A stretch of DNA of 64,000 bases. Origin: Sulfolobus sp. E5-1-F. GTDB lineage: Archaea; Thermoproteota; Thermoprotei_A; Sulfolobales; Sulfolobaceae. This document shows, one piece after another, positions 28,327 to 37,011 of this stretch (within the stretch, counting starts at the first letter, position 1; the number at the start of each line of letters is the position of its first letter). The position numbers and the translations under genes are program-made. The notes under the pieces were generated by a model that was given only the letters and a program-made list of their open reading frames with translations, did no database searches and had not been told where the DNA came from. Location of the stretch: the NCBI RefSeq assembly GCF_009601705.1, contig NZ_CP045687.1, positions 1,090,630-1,154,629 of the forward strand. The letters run 5' to 3'.

Positions 28327-28554
28327 ATGGAAAGGGTTAAGGTTACCAGAAATTATCAGATAACAATACCTGCTTCAGTGAGGAGTAAGATTGGAATAAA
28401 GGAAGGAGATGTACTTGAGGTTTACCTAAATAATGACGAGATAGTTCTTAGGAAGGTTAGGAGTGAGAGACCTAGAATAAGGCTCGGGAAACGCCTTTCT
28501 TTAGAAGATATAGAGGAGGCAATAGAACGTGGAGAAAGCAGTGATCGATACTAA
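28327..28554 (+). CDS. vapB: VapB antitoxin, AbrB/SpoVT family
   Basis: This 75-residue protein has an N-terminal swapped-hairpin AbrB domain (VTRNYQITIPASVRSKIGIK, then EGDVLEV), which binds its own operator, and a charged C-terminal tail that would wrap the toxin. It overlaps vapC by about 26 nt, the usual coupling in toxin-antitoxin pairs. Sulfolobales carry many VapBC pairs, linked in S. solfataricus to heat-shock response. Confidence 0.88.
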   Translation: MERVKVTRNYQITIPASVRSKIGIKEGDVLEVYLNNDEIVLRKVRSERPRIRLGKRLSLEDIEEAIERGESSDRY

Positions 28555-28930
28555 CATAATAATTTATGACTACATTGAAGATTCCGAGTATCATAAGAGG
28601 GCTGAAGAGTTACTCGACAGTCTCGATAAGTGGATAATACCAGTAACGGTTGTCCACGAACTTGTATGGTTTCTAAAGGGTATGAAACTTGAGGATAAGA
28701 TAGATGACTTGTTAGCTTACATTAGGAATGAAAAGGCTGAGGTTGTATGCGATTGTGCAGATAACGTAAGAAGTGCTATAGAAATAGTTAAGGAAGAAAA
28801 GCTTCCATTAGCAGACTATAAGGATATCGTTATACTGTCTCATGCGATTAGAGAAAGATTACCTTTGATTACCTTCGATAGAAAGCTTTCAAAAATAGCT
28901 GAAAGGTACGGTGTGACCATTATTAAGTAA
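28529..28930 (+). CDS. vapC: VapC toxin, PIN-domain ribonuclease
   Basis: The 133-residue PIN domain has its acidic site in VIDTNIIIYDY, Glu of VVHELVWFL, Asp in PLADYKDIVILSHA and Asp in LITFDRKL. All four positions are present, so it looks active. The start is GTG at 28529 or, 12 nt later, GTG at 28541. Its Mg-dependent cleavage of RNA is held in check by VapB. Confidence 0.88.
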   Translation: MEKAVIDTNIIIYDYIEDSEYHKRAEELLDSLDKWIIPVTVVHELVWFLKGMKLEDKIDDLLAYIRNEKAEVVCDCADNVRSAIEIVKEEKLPLADYKDIVILSHAIRERLPLITFDRKLSKIAERYGVTIIK

Positions 28931-29133
28931 AGCTCATTCTCACGATAGGATAGTTTTCTAGTTTATGAACGTGAGCAACAATTTTATGCATTAGAAATAT
29001 CTACATTTAAAATTATTACTCCCCTATTCACTAAATACACTTGATAGTAAAGAAGGTCGTAGATTAGGAAGAAGTCCACAAACCAAATCAAAACTGAAGT
29101 TTTTAAATCTTTAAACCTTTTCTGTTCTACTGC

Positions 29134-29958
29134 ATGCAGAAAACCACAATCTCTTTCCTTAGATGGATAGTTCCATTATCATTATTCTGGGGTTTTGCCT
29201 TCCCCTTAACTAAGATAATTGCATACTCTGCATCGCCTATGATCATTAGTGCCTTTAGAGTTGGGATAGCAGCTGTTTTCTTTTTAATTCTAGGTAGGGG
29301 ACTATCAGTAGGTAAAAAGCAATTCATAAACGGTTTAATGAATTTCGCATTCTTCTTAATCCTCATAAATCTGGGAATTGGATTATCTCCAGACCCGGGT
29401 TTAGTGGCAGTAATGATTTATACACAGCCGATATTCGTTCTGATAATTGAGAGATTGCTTGGGAATAGGATTACACCTAAAGGTATTGTCGGTGTGCTTT
29501 TAGGAGTTATAGGAGTGATATCCTCAGCAACTCTATCGTTTAACATTGGGCTAGTTTTCGGATTGTTGGCTGGGATATTGTGGGCTGGAGGTACTATTTA
29601 TTATTCCAGAAATTTAGCTAAAGAAGATATTGCAAAACTTAACGCATTCATGACCTTAACCTCACTTCCCATAGTTCTAGCTTTTACTCCAATTGACTAT
29701 TATTTCAGATTTAGTTTAGTTACACTATCCTTACTTTTACTGTTAGCGATCCTAGCCCAAATATTGGGATTCTACTTCTGGTTTAATGGAGTTAGGGAAT
29801 TGGGAACTGTTTACGCCAGCACTGGATCCTTATTAGTGCCAGTGATGGCTTACATTACTAGTTTCGCAGTGTTGGGTGTGGTTCCTACGCTACCTCAAAT
29901 AGTCGGTTCCGTTATAACACTACTTGGAGTCTACCTTACCATTACTAGTAGAAGTTAG
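29134..29958 (+). CDS. EamA/DMT family transporter
   Basis: The 274-residue protein has ten membrane segments as two EamA repeats. IVPLSLFWGFAFPLTKI at the start and AGILWAGGTIYYSRNLAKED in the second half are typical drug/metabolite transporter motifs. Substrate unknown; many relatives export amino acids or metabolites. The 3' end overlaps the convergent helicase gene by 39 nt. Confidence 0.85.
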   Translation: MQKTTISFLRWIVPLSLFWGFAFPLTKIIAYSASPMIISAFRVGIAAVFFLILGRGLSVGKKQFINGLMNFAFFLILINLGIGLSPDPGLVAVMIYTQPIFVLIIERLLGNRITPKGIVGVLLGVIGVISSATLSFNIGLVFGLLAGILWAGGTIYYSRNLAKEDIAKLNAFMTLTSLPIVLAFTPIDYYFRFSLVTLSLLLLLAILAQILGFYFWFNGVRELGTVYASTGSLLVPVMAYITSFAVLGVVPTLPQIVGSVITLLGVYLTITSRS

Positions 29959-31923
29959 TTTATAAAAATTAACCAAACTATTATAGGCTATTACAAGAGA
30001 ATTTAATTTAGCCAACTTCTCATCTTTGAGGTTATAGTAATTTATTTGAACTTTAGGATTCACAGTAACTGAATCAACACTAGCTGAGATTAGAATTTGA
30101 GCCATAAGACCATTCCCAACTTTGCCCATCGTGACCTCAACATTATAATCTTTTCCCTCCAACTCCTTCTCGTACTCACTTTTCTTACTGCTTAACTCGT
30201 TAATTACCTCGTCCAAATTACTGGAGAGAAATAACTTCATGAAAAGTCTGAGAGAGCTTTTCTTATCCAATTTTATGCTCCCTTTTTTCTTCCATAAAAT
30301 CTCTCCAATTTTCTTATATTCACTATTGCATAACCTCATGTAAGTCTCTCCAAAACCTATGTTACAATAACTCCCCAATAGGACTTGGCTAATTACCTTT
30401 CCCATCATCTCCTCATCGTAGTAGTATAACGCTTTACCGTCCCTCAACGTTCTATCAACGTACTCATCTATATGTGACTTACTTTCATTTGATTCTAAGA
30501 GAGATAGTAACGAGAGAGTGCTTCTCTTTTTCGTATCATCTATCTGATTAATTAGGACTCTCCCACCGCTTTTGTTAATAATATCTACTACCCTAGCGAC
30601 TGGTCCCTTATCTTCTCTCTTTTCAATAAGATAACTCACATCAACTCCCTCTAAGTAAAGATTCCTTAATGCCTCATCTAGATTGTCATATTCTGAAGTT
30701 TTTGGAGTTAACGTTACAACTAAATATTTTATAGCTGATTCCCCTTCCTCTTTTTCCTTTCCTCTTATTAGTCTTCCCAATCTTTGATAAAACCTCAATG
30801 CGCTTTGAGGAACGTCTGTCATTATTAATAGTTTAGCTTCCGGTATATCAATTCCCTCTTCTCCCACAATTGTTGATATTAGAACGTCAATTTCCCCTTT
30901 TCTAAGATCGTGAACTACTTTCAACCTTTCATATCTAGGTGAGTCCCCAGTTATTACTTTTACCTTCCCCATATCTGAGATGGCCCTTTCGAATTCATAC
31001 GCTGTTGACTTCCTGGAGGTAAATATTAGTACTGGCTTAAATTCCTCAACCTTATAAATATTTAAGACACTCCTCAATGCTCTAGCTTTGTGACTTAAAT
31101 CTTTTGAGTCACAAATGGAATCAATGTAAGGGTTCTCCTCTATTTTCCCAATTAGTCTTCTATAGCTTTCACAGAAAGCCTCTTTACCATAAGTGTAGAA
31201 TGTGAGTTCTAAGAACTTGACCGTTTCCTTTTTTCCTTTTATTAATCCCTTAAAGAAGGCCTCATAGACAGAATCCTCTAAGTTGTTGAACTCTGAATCG
31301 AAGATATCGGCTATTGCTTTAGGAAGCTTAAAAGATGGATCTATTGTCGAAAGGCTCTTGAAATCATAGGCTAAATACTCAGGCTGACCTAATAACTTAA
31401 CTAATCGGGAGTCTATAAGATACTTTTTATAAGAAGGTAGTAAGGCAGTAAAGCCTATCAAAAAATTAGGCTCTAAATCTACTAACACCTCCTCGTATCT
31501 TGCATCTCCAATGGCGTGATGTACTTCATCGACTATTATTGCGTCAGCTTTATCTAGGCATTTAGCTGTTGTAAATGGGGTTGACACTATGATTTTCTTC
31601 CCTTTTTCAAAGGACTCGCAATTTCCCTCATATTCTACACCAACATCATCACCAAAGACCTTCCTCCAGAATCTTTGGTACATTTGGTCGCATAGAAGTC
31701 TAGTGGGTTCTAATACAACTATATTACTAACCTTCTTCTTCGTCAAATAATAGGCAACGGATAATTCAATTAGTGTCTTCCCGCTTCCAGTAGGCATTGA
31801 AACTAAAATGAATCTTTTTCTATCAAGATTTTTCTTTATTTCTTCACTAACGTAATTTTGGTAAGGATAAGTTTCGATGCCAAGTTTCTCCCTAATTAGC
31901 TCATTTAACTCATTTAATGGCAC
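29920..31923 (-). CDS. SF2 DEAH-type helicase
   Basis: This 667-residue superfamily 2 helicase has Walker A MPTGSGKT (residues 43-50), Walker B with DEVHH (132-136), motif III-like GFTALLPSY, motif V VGEEGIDIPEAK and motif VI QRLGRLIRG. The two RecA-like domains end near residue 400; the C-terminal 230 residues are unlike any domain I recognise. The region between the RecA folds suggests a Hef/FANCM- or ERCC3-like helicase, which would process branched or damaged DNA, but it lacks the ERCC4 nuclease part. It stands alone. Confidence 0.8.
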   Translation of the reverse strand: MPLNELNELIREKLGIETYPYQNYVSEEIKKNLDRKRFILVSMPTGSGKTLIELSVAYYLTKKKVSNIVVLEPTRLLCDQMYQRFWRKVFGDDVGVEYEGNCESFEKGKKIIVSTPFTTAKCLDKADAIIVDEVHHAIGDARYEEVLVDLEPNFLIGFTALLPSYKKYLIDSRLVKLLGQPEYLAYDFKSLSTIDPSFKLPKAIADIFDSEFNNLEDSVYEAFFKGLIKGKKETVKFLELTFYTYGKEAFCESYRRLIGKIEENPYIDSICDSKDLSHKARALRSVLNIYKVEEFKPVLIFTSRKSTAYEFERAISDMGKVKVITGDSPRYERLKVVHDLRKGEIDVLISTIVGEEGIDIPEAKLLIMTDVPQSALRFYQRLGRLIRGKEKEEGESAIKYLVVTLTPKTSEYDNLDEALRNLYLEGVDVSYLIEKREDKGPVARVVDIINKSGGRVLINQIDDTKKRSTLSLLSLLESNESKSHIDEYVDRTLRDGKALYYYDEEMMGKVISQVLLGSYCNIGFGETYMRLCNSEYKKIGEILWKKKGSIKLDKKSSLRLFMKLFLSSNLDEVINELSSKKSEYEKELEGKDYNVEVTMGKVGNGLMAQILISASVDSVTVNPKVQINYYNLKDEKLAKLNSLVIAYNSLVNFYKLTSTSNGKVDSK

Positions 31924-32379
31924 AACATAGATATTGATGTATTAAAGTGATAAAGTTAGCCGTCGTCAGCAGTTTCAAACAAGCCTTGAAGTTTGTACAC
32001 TTTTCGTAAATATTTAATACTAAAACAAAAAAGATCCATCAACTTTCTTGGACAACATTATACGTAAAGAAAAGATAGATTACATATATAAGAGTATAAA
32101 AAAGATAGAGGTCAAAGGTTTAGAAATTAATGATGATTACGTGGTTCATACTGCTTATCCTTACAAAAATCTCCAATCCTCACACATAAAGTCAAACAGT
32201 TTAGCATTTTCTAGTTTCGTGGTTACCCCAAGATAATGACGACTAATTGTGAAAATTTTTAGTTTACTATATTTTTTAGTATATTGAATAAGACGACTGG
32301 ATAAGATCACTTCCGGAATTGTTTGAAGAAGAAACTTTTAGAAAAATTACGTCTCTTCTCTATAAAATTTTTTTCTTTC
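31924..32379. other. Intergenic region with one doubtful small frame
   Basis: A 62-residue TTG-started frame at 32048-32236 (plus) begins with a Lys/Ile-rich stretch and ends SSFVVTPR. I do not recognise it; it could be a remnant. Nothing else was seen. Confidence 0.3.
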
Positions 32380-33672
32380 TTACAACGCTTCCATAAATAT
32401 CTTCTTTATTTCTTCTCTAGTCAACCTTTTAGGAGATTGTTCAAGTAACCTTCTCTGAGCTAACGTACCTTCTACAAGCTTATCTAAATGCGACTCACTG
32501 AAGCCTATATCCCTTAGCTTTGTTGGTACAGATATGTCTTCTAATAAGTGTAAATAGTATTCTGATATGGCTTCTGATATCTCTTTAGGATCATTGCTTG
32601 TTTCAATTCCTACAATTTTCAATATTTCTTTAAATCTCTCTGGATAGAATTTAGCTAAATATCTAAATGCATATGCAGCAGGAATTGCAGTAGCTAAACC
32701 GTGAGGAACTATAGGATAGCCGAACTCATAATCTGAAGGATACCACTTTTCAACCATTCCGGCAATAGGATATGCCATAGCATGTGGTAAATGAACTCCA
32801 GCATGGCCAAATCCTATCCCCGCTATGCTTGCACCTAACATCATATAATATCTAGCTTCTATATCGTTAGGATTTGCATATGCTCTCCTTAAGTATTTAT
32901 TAACCCATTCAATAGATTTAGCCGCAAAAATATCGCTAATTGGCGTTGATCCAGCATATACTGCTCTCTTTAATGGTGACTCTGGATACTGCCTTGAGGT
33001 GTAAGGTCTAGAAGTAAAAGATTCTATAGCATGATTTAGAACATCTAAACCAGTAGATGCCGTAATCATCGGAGGTAAAGTTACAGTAGTTAGTGGATCA
33101 ACTATTGCAACAGTAGGCCTAATGTAAGGATTACTTATTCCAGTCTTAACTTTTAATGATTTAACATCGAGAACTGCAACCGAAGTACTCTCACTTCCAG
33201 TACCAGCAGTTGTTGGTATGGCAATTAGTGGCTTTATAGGGCCAGGGGGAATGTTACCCTTTCCTATTGGCGCGTTTATGTAATCTGAAAGCTCTGCAGG
33301 ATAAGTATGAAGCAAGTCCAATACTTTAGCAGTATCTATAGTTGAACCTCCTCCCAAAGCTACAAATCCGTCTACATTCTCATCTTTAATTTTTCTATAC
33401 GCCTCAATTAAGGCCTCATCTTCTGGCTCTATTCTAACTTCGTTAATTACCTTTACTGAAATAGAAGCTTCCTCTAACTTTTGTATAACCTTCTCGGTCA
33501 ATTTCATTTGAGAAAGTCTCTTTCCTACAACCAACATTACTTTTTTTAAACCTAAGCGCTTTGCCTCGATTCCTACTTCTTCTATAGCATTAATTCCAAA
33601 TTTTATTCTTGGAACTTCAATTACAAATACGGGATCGTTGTTAGGAGTATATGCAATATAGTTAGAGGACAT
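32380..33672 (-). CDS. Iron-containing alcohol dehydrogenase (hydroxyacid-oxoacid transhydrogenase-like)
   Basis: The 430-residue group III dehydrogenase has ALGGGSTIDTAK for nucleotide binding, PTTAGTGSE, and metal ligands in TGLDVLNHAIESF, GVHLPHAMAYP and VPHGLA. The insertion YAGSTPISDIFAA is typical of the branch containing human ADHFE1/HOT, which oxidises 4-hydroxybutyrate. It follows the MBL lactonase gene by 6 nt, so they form an operon. Lactone opening followed by hydroxy-acid oxidation, as in the Agrobacterium blcC-blcB (attM-attL) pair, is the simplest reading. Confidence 0.85.
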   Translation of the reverse strand: MSSNYIAYTPNNDPVFVIEVPRIKFGINAIEEVGIEAKRLGLKKVMLVVGKRLSQMKLTEKVIQKLEEASISVKVINEVRIEPEDEALIEAYRKIKDENVDGFVALGGGSTIDTAKVLDLLHTYPAELSDYINAPIGKGNIPPGPIKPLIAIPTTAGTGSESTSVAVLDVKSLKVKTGISNPYIRPTVAIVDPLTTVTLPPMITASTGLDVLNHAIESFTSRPYTSRQYPESPLKRAVYAGSTPISDIFAAKSIEWVNKYLRRAYANPNDIEARYYMMLGASIAGIGFGHAGVHLPHAMAYPIAGMVEKWYPSDYEFGYPIVPHGLATAIPAAYAFRYLAKFYPERFKEILKIVGIETSNDPKEISEAISEYYLHLLEDISVPTKLRDIGFSESHLDKLVEGTLAQRRLLEQSPKRLTREEIKKIFMEAL

Positions 33673-33678
33673 TGTATC

Positions 33679-34494
33679 TCACTCGAGCGCCTTCGGAGCC
33701 TTAGGGAAGTTATTCCAAAGGTTTACGTCATGTCCAGCTACTAGCTTAGTTTTAGGTTTAGAAACTAAATATTTTAGTTTTCTGATGTAAGTGTGCCACT
33801 CATCTGCGTCACCCAATAACCACCCTTTAGCCTCTAATTCCATTTCCTTAACTAAATGCAGATAATCTCCAGTTAAGATGTAAGTATTTCCAGCTTGTGT
33901 CTTTACATGAAGTATTTGATGACCAGGTGTGTGACCACCAGTAAATTCTGCAATAACACCATCAGCTATCTCAAATTTTTCATCAGCTATCGGAACCCAA
34001 TTAGCACCTCTTAATGGTCCAAGATCGGCGAAATCATAAGCACCTCCCTTACCTTGCCACATCATTAATAAGGCGTATTCTAGCTCCCTCTTTTGAACGA
34101 TAATAGGGGTTCTTAAATCCTTGAATATAATAGCTTGACCAATATGATCTAAATGGAGATGAGATATTACTACAGCCTTAATATCCTCTGGTTTAACATT
34201 TACTAAAGCTAACTGCTTTTCTAACCTATTTTCCTCAGCGAATTTAAGTAACGGGAAGGCTTCTACCAGACCCTTCTCATGAGTTTTCATTACATCTGGT
34301 GAAATTCCGGTATCGAATAAAATGTAACCTTCTGGATGCTCAATTAAGGCTGCGGAGACTGGAATTTCTAACCATTGACTTGTTGCGTTTCTATTGCTAT
34401 ATGTTTTTGCTCCTCCAGCAGCTCCTGGTAAAAACCATCCAGAATCTCCGCCTAGTATACCTAAATCTAAAAGATAGACTCTTTTTGCAACCAT
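33679..34494 (-). CDS. MBL-fold lactonase-like hydrolase (AttM/BlcC/AiiA type)
   Basis: The 271-residue protein carries ISHLHLDHIG (the two-metal HxHxDH site), GGHTPGHQ, TGDYLHL and the C-terminal AGHDVNLWNNFPKAPKAL, the layout of AHL/gamma-butyrolactone lactonases. It lies first in a two-gene operon with a hydroxy-acid-type Fe-ADH. TTTTAAAA lies about 25 nt before the ATG and two short palindromes flank it. The truncated copy at 27312-27857 is a paralogue. Whether the substrate is a small lactone or an acyl-homoserine lactone cannot be told from sequence. Confidence 0.84.
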   Translation of the reverse strand: MVAKRVYLLDLGILGGDSGWFLPGAAGGAKTYSNRNATSQWLEIPVSAALIEHPEGYILFDTGISPDVMKTHEKGLVEAFPLLKFAEENRLEKQLALVNVKPEDIKAVVISHLHLDHIGQAIIFKDLRTPIIVQKRELEYALLMMWQGKGGAYDFADLGPLRGANWVPIADEKFEIADGVIAEFTGGHTPGHQILHVKTQAGNTYILTGDYLHLVKEMELEAKGWLLGDADEWHTYIRKLKYLVSKPKTKLVAGHDVNLWNNFPKAPKALE

Positions 34495-34507
34495 AAAATA
34501 TATTTAT

Positions 34508-34555
34508 AAACATTTGTTTTTAAAAGTTTCTCTACAAATTGTTATAAACTGTTTA
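34508..34555 (-). promoter_or_regulatory. Promoter of lactonase/Fe-ADH operon with two palindromes
   Basis: AAACATTTGTTT (34508-34519) and TAAACTGTTTA (34545-34555) are perfect palindromes lying on either side of the likely TATA element (about 34519-34527). They share an AAAC...GTTT core, so they could be one repressor's sites. This is inference from sequence symmetry. Confidence 0.4.
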
Positions 34556-34913
34556 TTTAAATTTGAGATAAAATTCATAACTTTTATTTTTACGTCTCAT
34601 TTTTGCCCATAGTGATAACTTTTTATAATAAGTAACAATAGAATTTCTCCGAATAAAAAACTATATGAAAAGGCAGACTTTGTTATCTTTTGAGATGACT
34701 AATTTTCCTTCCTATTCTCTTACTGTGAACCGTTATACTTTAGCGTTAAGAGTTAAGGTATTATGGTGATATATTAAGATACTTTACTAAGCTTAGCTCT
34801 ATCTAAATAGTTTTAGAACTAGATCTCTTACTATCTATATTCATTTTTCAAAAAATGGAATAAAATTAAAAAACAACCTTAAAAACTCTAATTATTTTTA
34901 TTTTAGGATCTCC
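34556..34913. other. Intergenic region, nothing recognised
   Basis: AT-rich sequence upstream of the lactonase operon and downstream of the SDR gene. No coding frame, RNA or repeat was seen. Confidence 0.4.
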
Positions 34914-35660
34914 TCAATGTACTGTATATCCTCCATCAACTACTATCAATTGCCCGGTTATGAAACTAGATTCTTGGGAGGCTAAGAAAATTACCACGTT
35001 GGCTACATCTCTTGGTTTACCTAACCTCCCAACTGGTATTGCCCTCAAAAACGCTTGATAGTCTGCTTGTTGTGAAGAACTAGTGGACGTTCTCTCAGTT
35101 TCTATTGGCCCAGGAGCAATAGCATTTACTGTTATTCCATAAGGAGCGAGCTCTAAAGCCATTGCCCTAGTTAAACCTACCACGCCAGCTTTACTAGCAC
35201 AATAGTGGGCTAAACCAGGGAAGCCCACAATTGCTGCATTGCTTGAAATATTTATTATCCTCCCATACTTTCTCTGAACCATATGTTTAGCTACGCTTCT
35301 GGAAAAGAGAAATGTGCCCTTAAGGTTAACATTTAATACTTTATCCCAATCATCTTCAGTCATTTCCAAGAAGGGCTTAGTTGGATAAATTCCAGCGTTA
35401 TTTACTAATATATCAATTTCTCCAAAAGTATCTATTGCATCTTTTGTTGCTCTTTCTACATCTACCCTTTTAGTCACATCACCTACTATTGCCAACCCAT
35501 CAACTCCACGGTCCTTAACCTCACGGAGAGTATCCTTAACTTTTTCTACAATGTCAAATAAAACTACGTTAGATCCCTCTTCAGCTAGTCTTAGTGAAAT
35601 TTCCTTTCCTATACCCATTGCAGAACCAGTTACAATCGAAACCATTCCCTTTAAACTCAT
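34914..35660 (-). CDS. Short-chain dehydrogenase/reductase (classical SDR)
   Basis: The start is placed at the ATG giving MSLKGMVSIV, 24 nt inside the longest frame; this gives 248 residues, the usual classical SDR length. TGSAMGIG binds the nucleotide, NNAG is present, and catalytic Ser (NISSNAA) and Tyr-x3-Lys (HYCASK) are kept. The ending SFITGQLIVVDGGYTVH is typical of FabG-like enzymes. It may reduce a 3-oxoacyl or a ketone; it is alone and downstream of nothing on its strand. Confidence 0.85.
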   Translation of the reverse strand: MSLKGMVSIVTGSAMGIGKEISLRLAEEGSNVVLFDIVEKVKDTLREVKDRGVDGLAIVGDVTKRVDVERATKDAIDTFGEIDILVNNAGIYPTKPFLEMTEDDWDKVLNVNLKGTFLFSRSVAKHMVQRKYGRIINISSNAAIVGFPGLAHYCASKAGVVGLTRAMALELAPYGITVNAIAPGPIETERTSTSSSQQADYQAFLRAIPVGRLGKPRDVANVVIFLASQESSFITGQLIVVDGGYTVH

Positions 35661-36440
35661 GAATAATAGATTACCAGTAAACAATTAAATTTTTTCTTAC
35701 CTTGAAGTATTAAAAGGAGATTATGGAGTAAATCTTTAGGTTTATAGAAGTTTATAATTTAAGTATTTTTATATTTTTAATTTTTCAATTAGTTTTCTGC
35801 GTTGGTATGAGATATATCAATTATCAAACAATAAGATTAGTGAATCTTGAATAACATTCTCGTCAGCACATATCATTTTGGCAGTTCATCCCTCCATCAA
35901 TTATAAAATTCACTTAGTACTTTACGTAAATTCACCTTAAATCCCTTAAACCTTAAATACTAACATAGATTCTCTTCGAGAAGATTTAAGTAATCGTAAA
36001 TAGTTTAAGCGCATTTAGTATAAATACACCTTAAATCTTACATTGGAAAAATTAAGCGTTATATACTATAAGTCATTTTTCAGGAAACTACTATTTACTC
36101 TTGTTATCCATGATGCGTTATTAGACACTAAAAATGATGCTAATGTTGGTACATCCTTGGTCTTCCAACTCATCTTGTCTAATGTTGTTTTCCCTCCCTA
36201 CGGTAATTAAGCACTTTATTAACTTTACTTCAATTTTTTCTGGGATTAGATTCTTTTTATTCTATCTTTTCAATTTCGTCTTCATCTTTTATTACCTCCT
36301 TATCCACTTATTTTATGAAACTTACTACTTCCTTTAAATTAGGAAAAAGATTGATATTAAGAAGCTTTAGGAGATGTCCAATTTGTGAAAACTCAACGAG
36401 TCATGAACGTTTAGGTTAGGAAAAAATTTTTAAATGTGTA
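35661..36440. other. Long intergenic region with MITE-like repeat copy B
   Basis: It contains the SDR promoter at the left and the repeat at 35915-36093. The plus-strand frame 36134-36337 is hydrophobic but low in complexity, lacks a promoter-like start and is not called. No other structure was found. Confidence 0.4.
35915..36093. repeat. MITE-like dispersed repeat, copy B
   Basis: This is the second copy of the unit at 7485-7662, in the same orientation, with the same imperfect ends (TAGTACTTTAC at left; right end reading inward TAGTAGTTTCCTG). Differences are scattered substitutions, plus one extra T near the right end. No target duplication could be recognised here. An internal TTCTCTTCGAGAA is a perfect small hairpin that copy A has lost. 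Confidence 0.65.
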
Positions 36441-36444
36441 ATAC

Positions 36445-36455
36445 ATGTTTAACAT
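36445..36455 (+). promoter_or_regulatory. Palindrome at transcription/translation start of the RHH gene
   Basis: ATGTTTAACAT is a perfect 11 bp palindrome directly before the ATG and about 11 nt after a TTTTTAAAT box. At this place a bound protein would block initiation, so it is a natural autoregulatory operator candidate for the RHH protein it precedes. Confidence 0.4.
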
Positions 36456-36950
36456 ATGAGTCAAGAAAACAATGAAAACAATAAGAAAACAATTACAATA
36501 AGAGGAGTAGATGAGAAAATATATAAAAAACTAACAGAAATTGCTAGATCCTCTGGCAAGACTATTGGAGAGGTCACAAATCAGGCCTTTAGGACATTCT
36601 TGGATTTAACTGATGCTGCCAAAAGAACTGCAAGTGGCGTAGTTGAAAGTGGTAAAACGTTCATTGAGGGATTTAAGGAAGGAATGGGTAATTTAATTAT
36701 AATTTCCGATATAGACGAATTATCGGTAAACAAGGAGGAGATAATGCAAACGAATAAGCCTATTGTATTTAAAGGTATTAAGAAATTAAGCCTAGTTAAT
36801 ATCTCTGATGACGATGTGGAGAAATATATTCAAGAAATAAGTGACGTTGATGAGCTTATAATACCACCAAGCGTCAATAAGTTGAAACTATTGCAGAAGT
36901 GTAGGAGAGTTAAGAAAATAGTTGTACAAAATGTGAACAACCCCGTTTAA
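36456..36950 (+). CDS. Ribbon-helix-helix domain protein
   Basis: The 164-residue protein begins with a polar tail and then an RHH-like motif (KTITIRGVDEKIYKKLTEIA, then SSGKTIGEVTNQAFRTFLDL), residues 10-55. After a short amphipathic helix comes a domain of about 90 residues with regularly spaced beta-strand phrases (GNLIIISDIDELSV, PIVFKGIKKLSLVNI, DVDELIIPPSVNKLKLL), suggesting a small repeat solenoid. It lies 61 nt before two radical SAM genes on the same strand, which may have their own TATA. It could regulate them or act with them; I do not recognise the C-terminal domain. Confidence 0.65.
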   Translation: MSQENNENNKKTITIRGVDEKIYKKLTEIARSSGKTIGEVTNQAFRTFLDLTDAAKRTASGVVESGKTFIEGFKEGMGNLIIISDIDELSVNKEEIMQTNKPIVFKGIKKLSLVNISDDDVEKYIQEISDVDELIIPPSVNKLKLLQKCRRVKKIVVQNVNNPV

Positions 36951-37011
36951 GAAAATAATTGCTAAAGGATTAGGGATCGCCTTTTTATGATTTAAATACC
37001 TTTTTATTTTC

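Noticed and set aside
32048-32236. 62-codon frame starting with TTG
   Set aside because: Rare start, no recognised family and no clear promoter; kept only as a remark.
28243-32300. Similar phrases GAATAAGATGACT (28247) and GAATAAGACGACT (32286) as a second dispersed repeat
   Set aside because: Similarity covers only about 15-20 bases with poor extension, so it may be chance in AT-rich DNA.
36134-36337. Hydrophobic 67-codon frame
   Set aside because: Low-complexity Phe/Leu/Tyr run from T-rich DNA, without a TATA box or ribosome binding site at its start.
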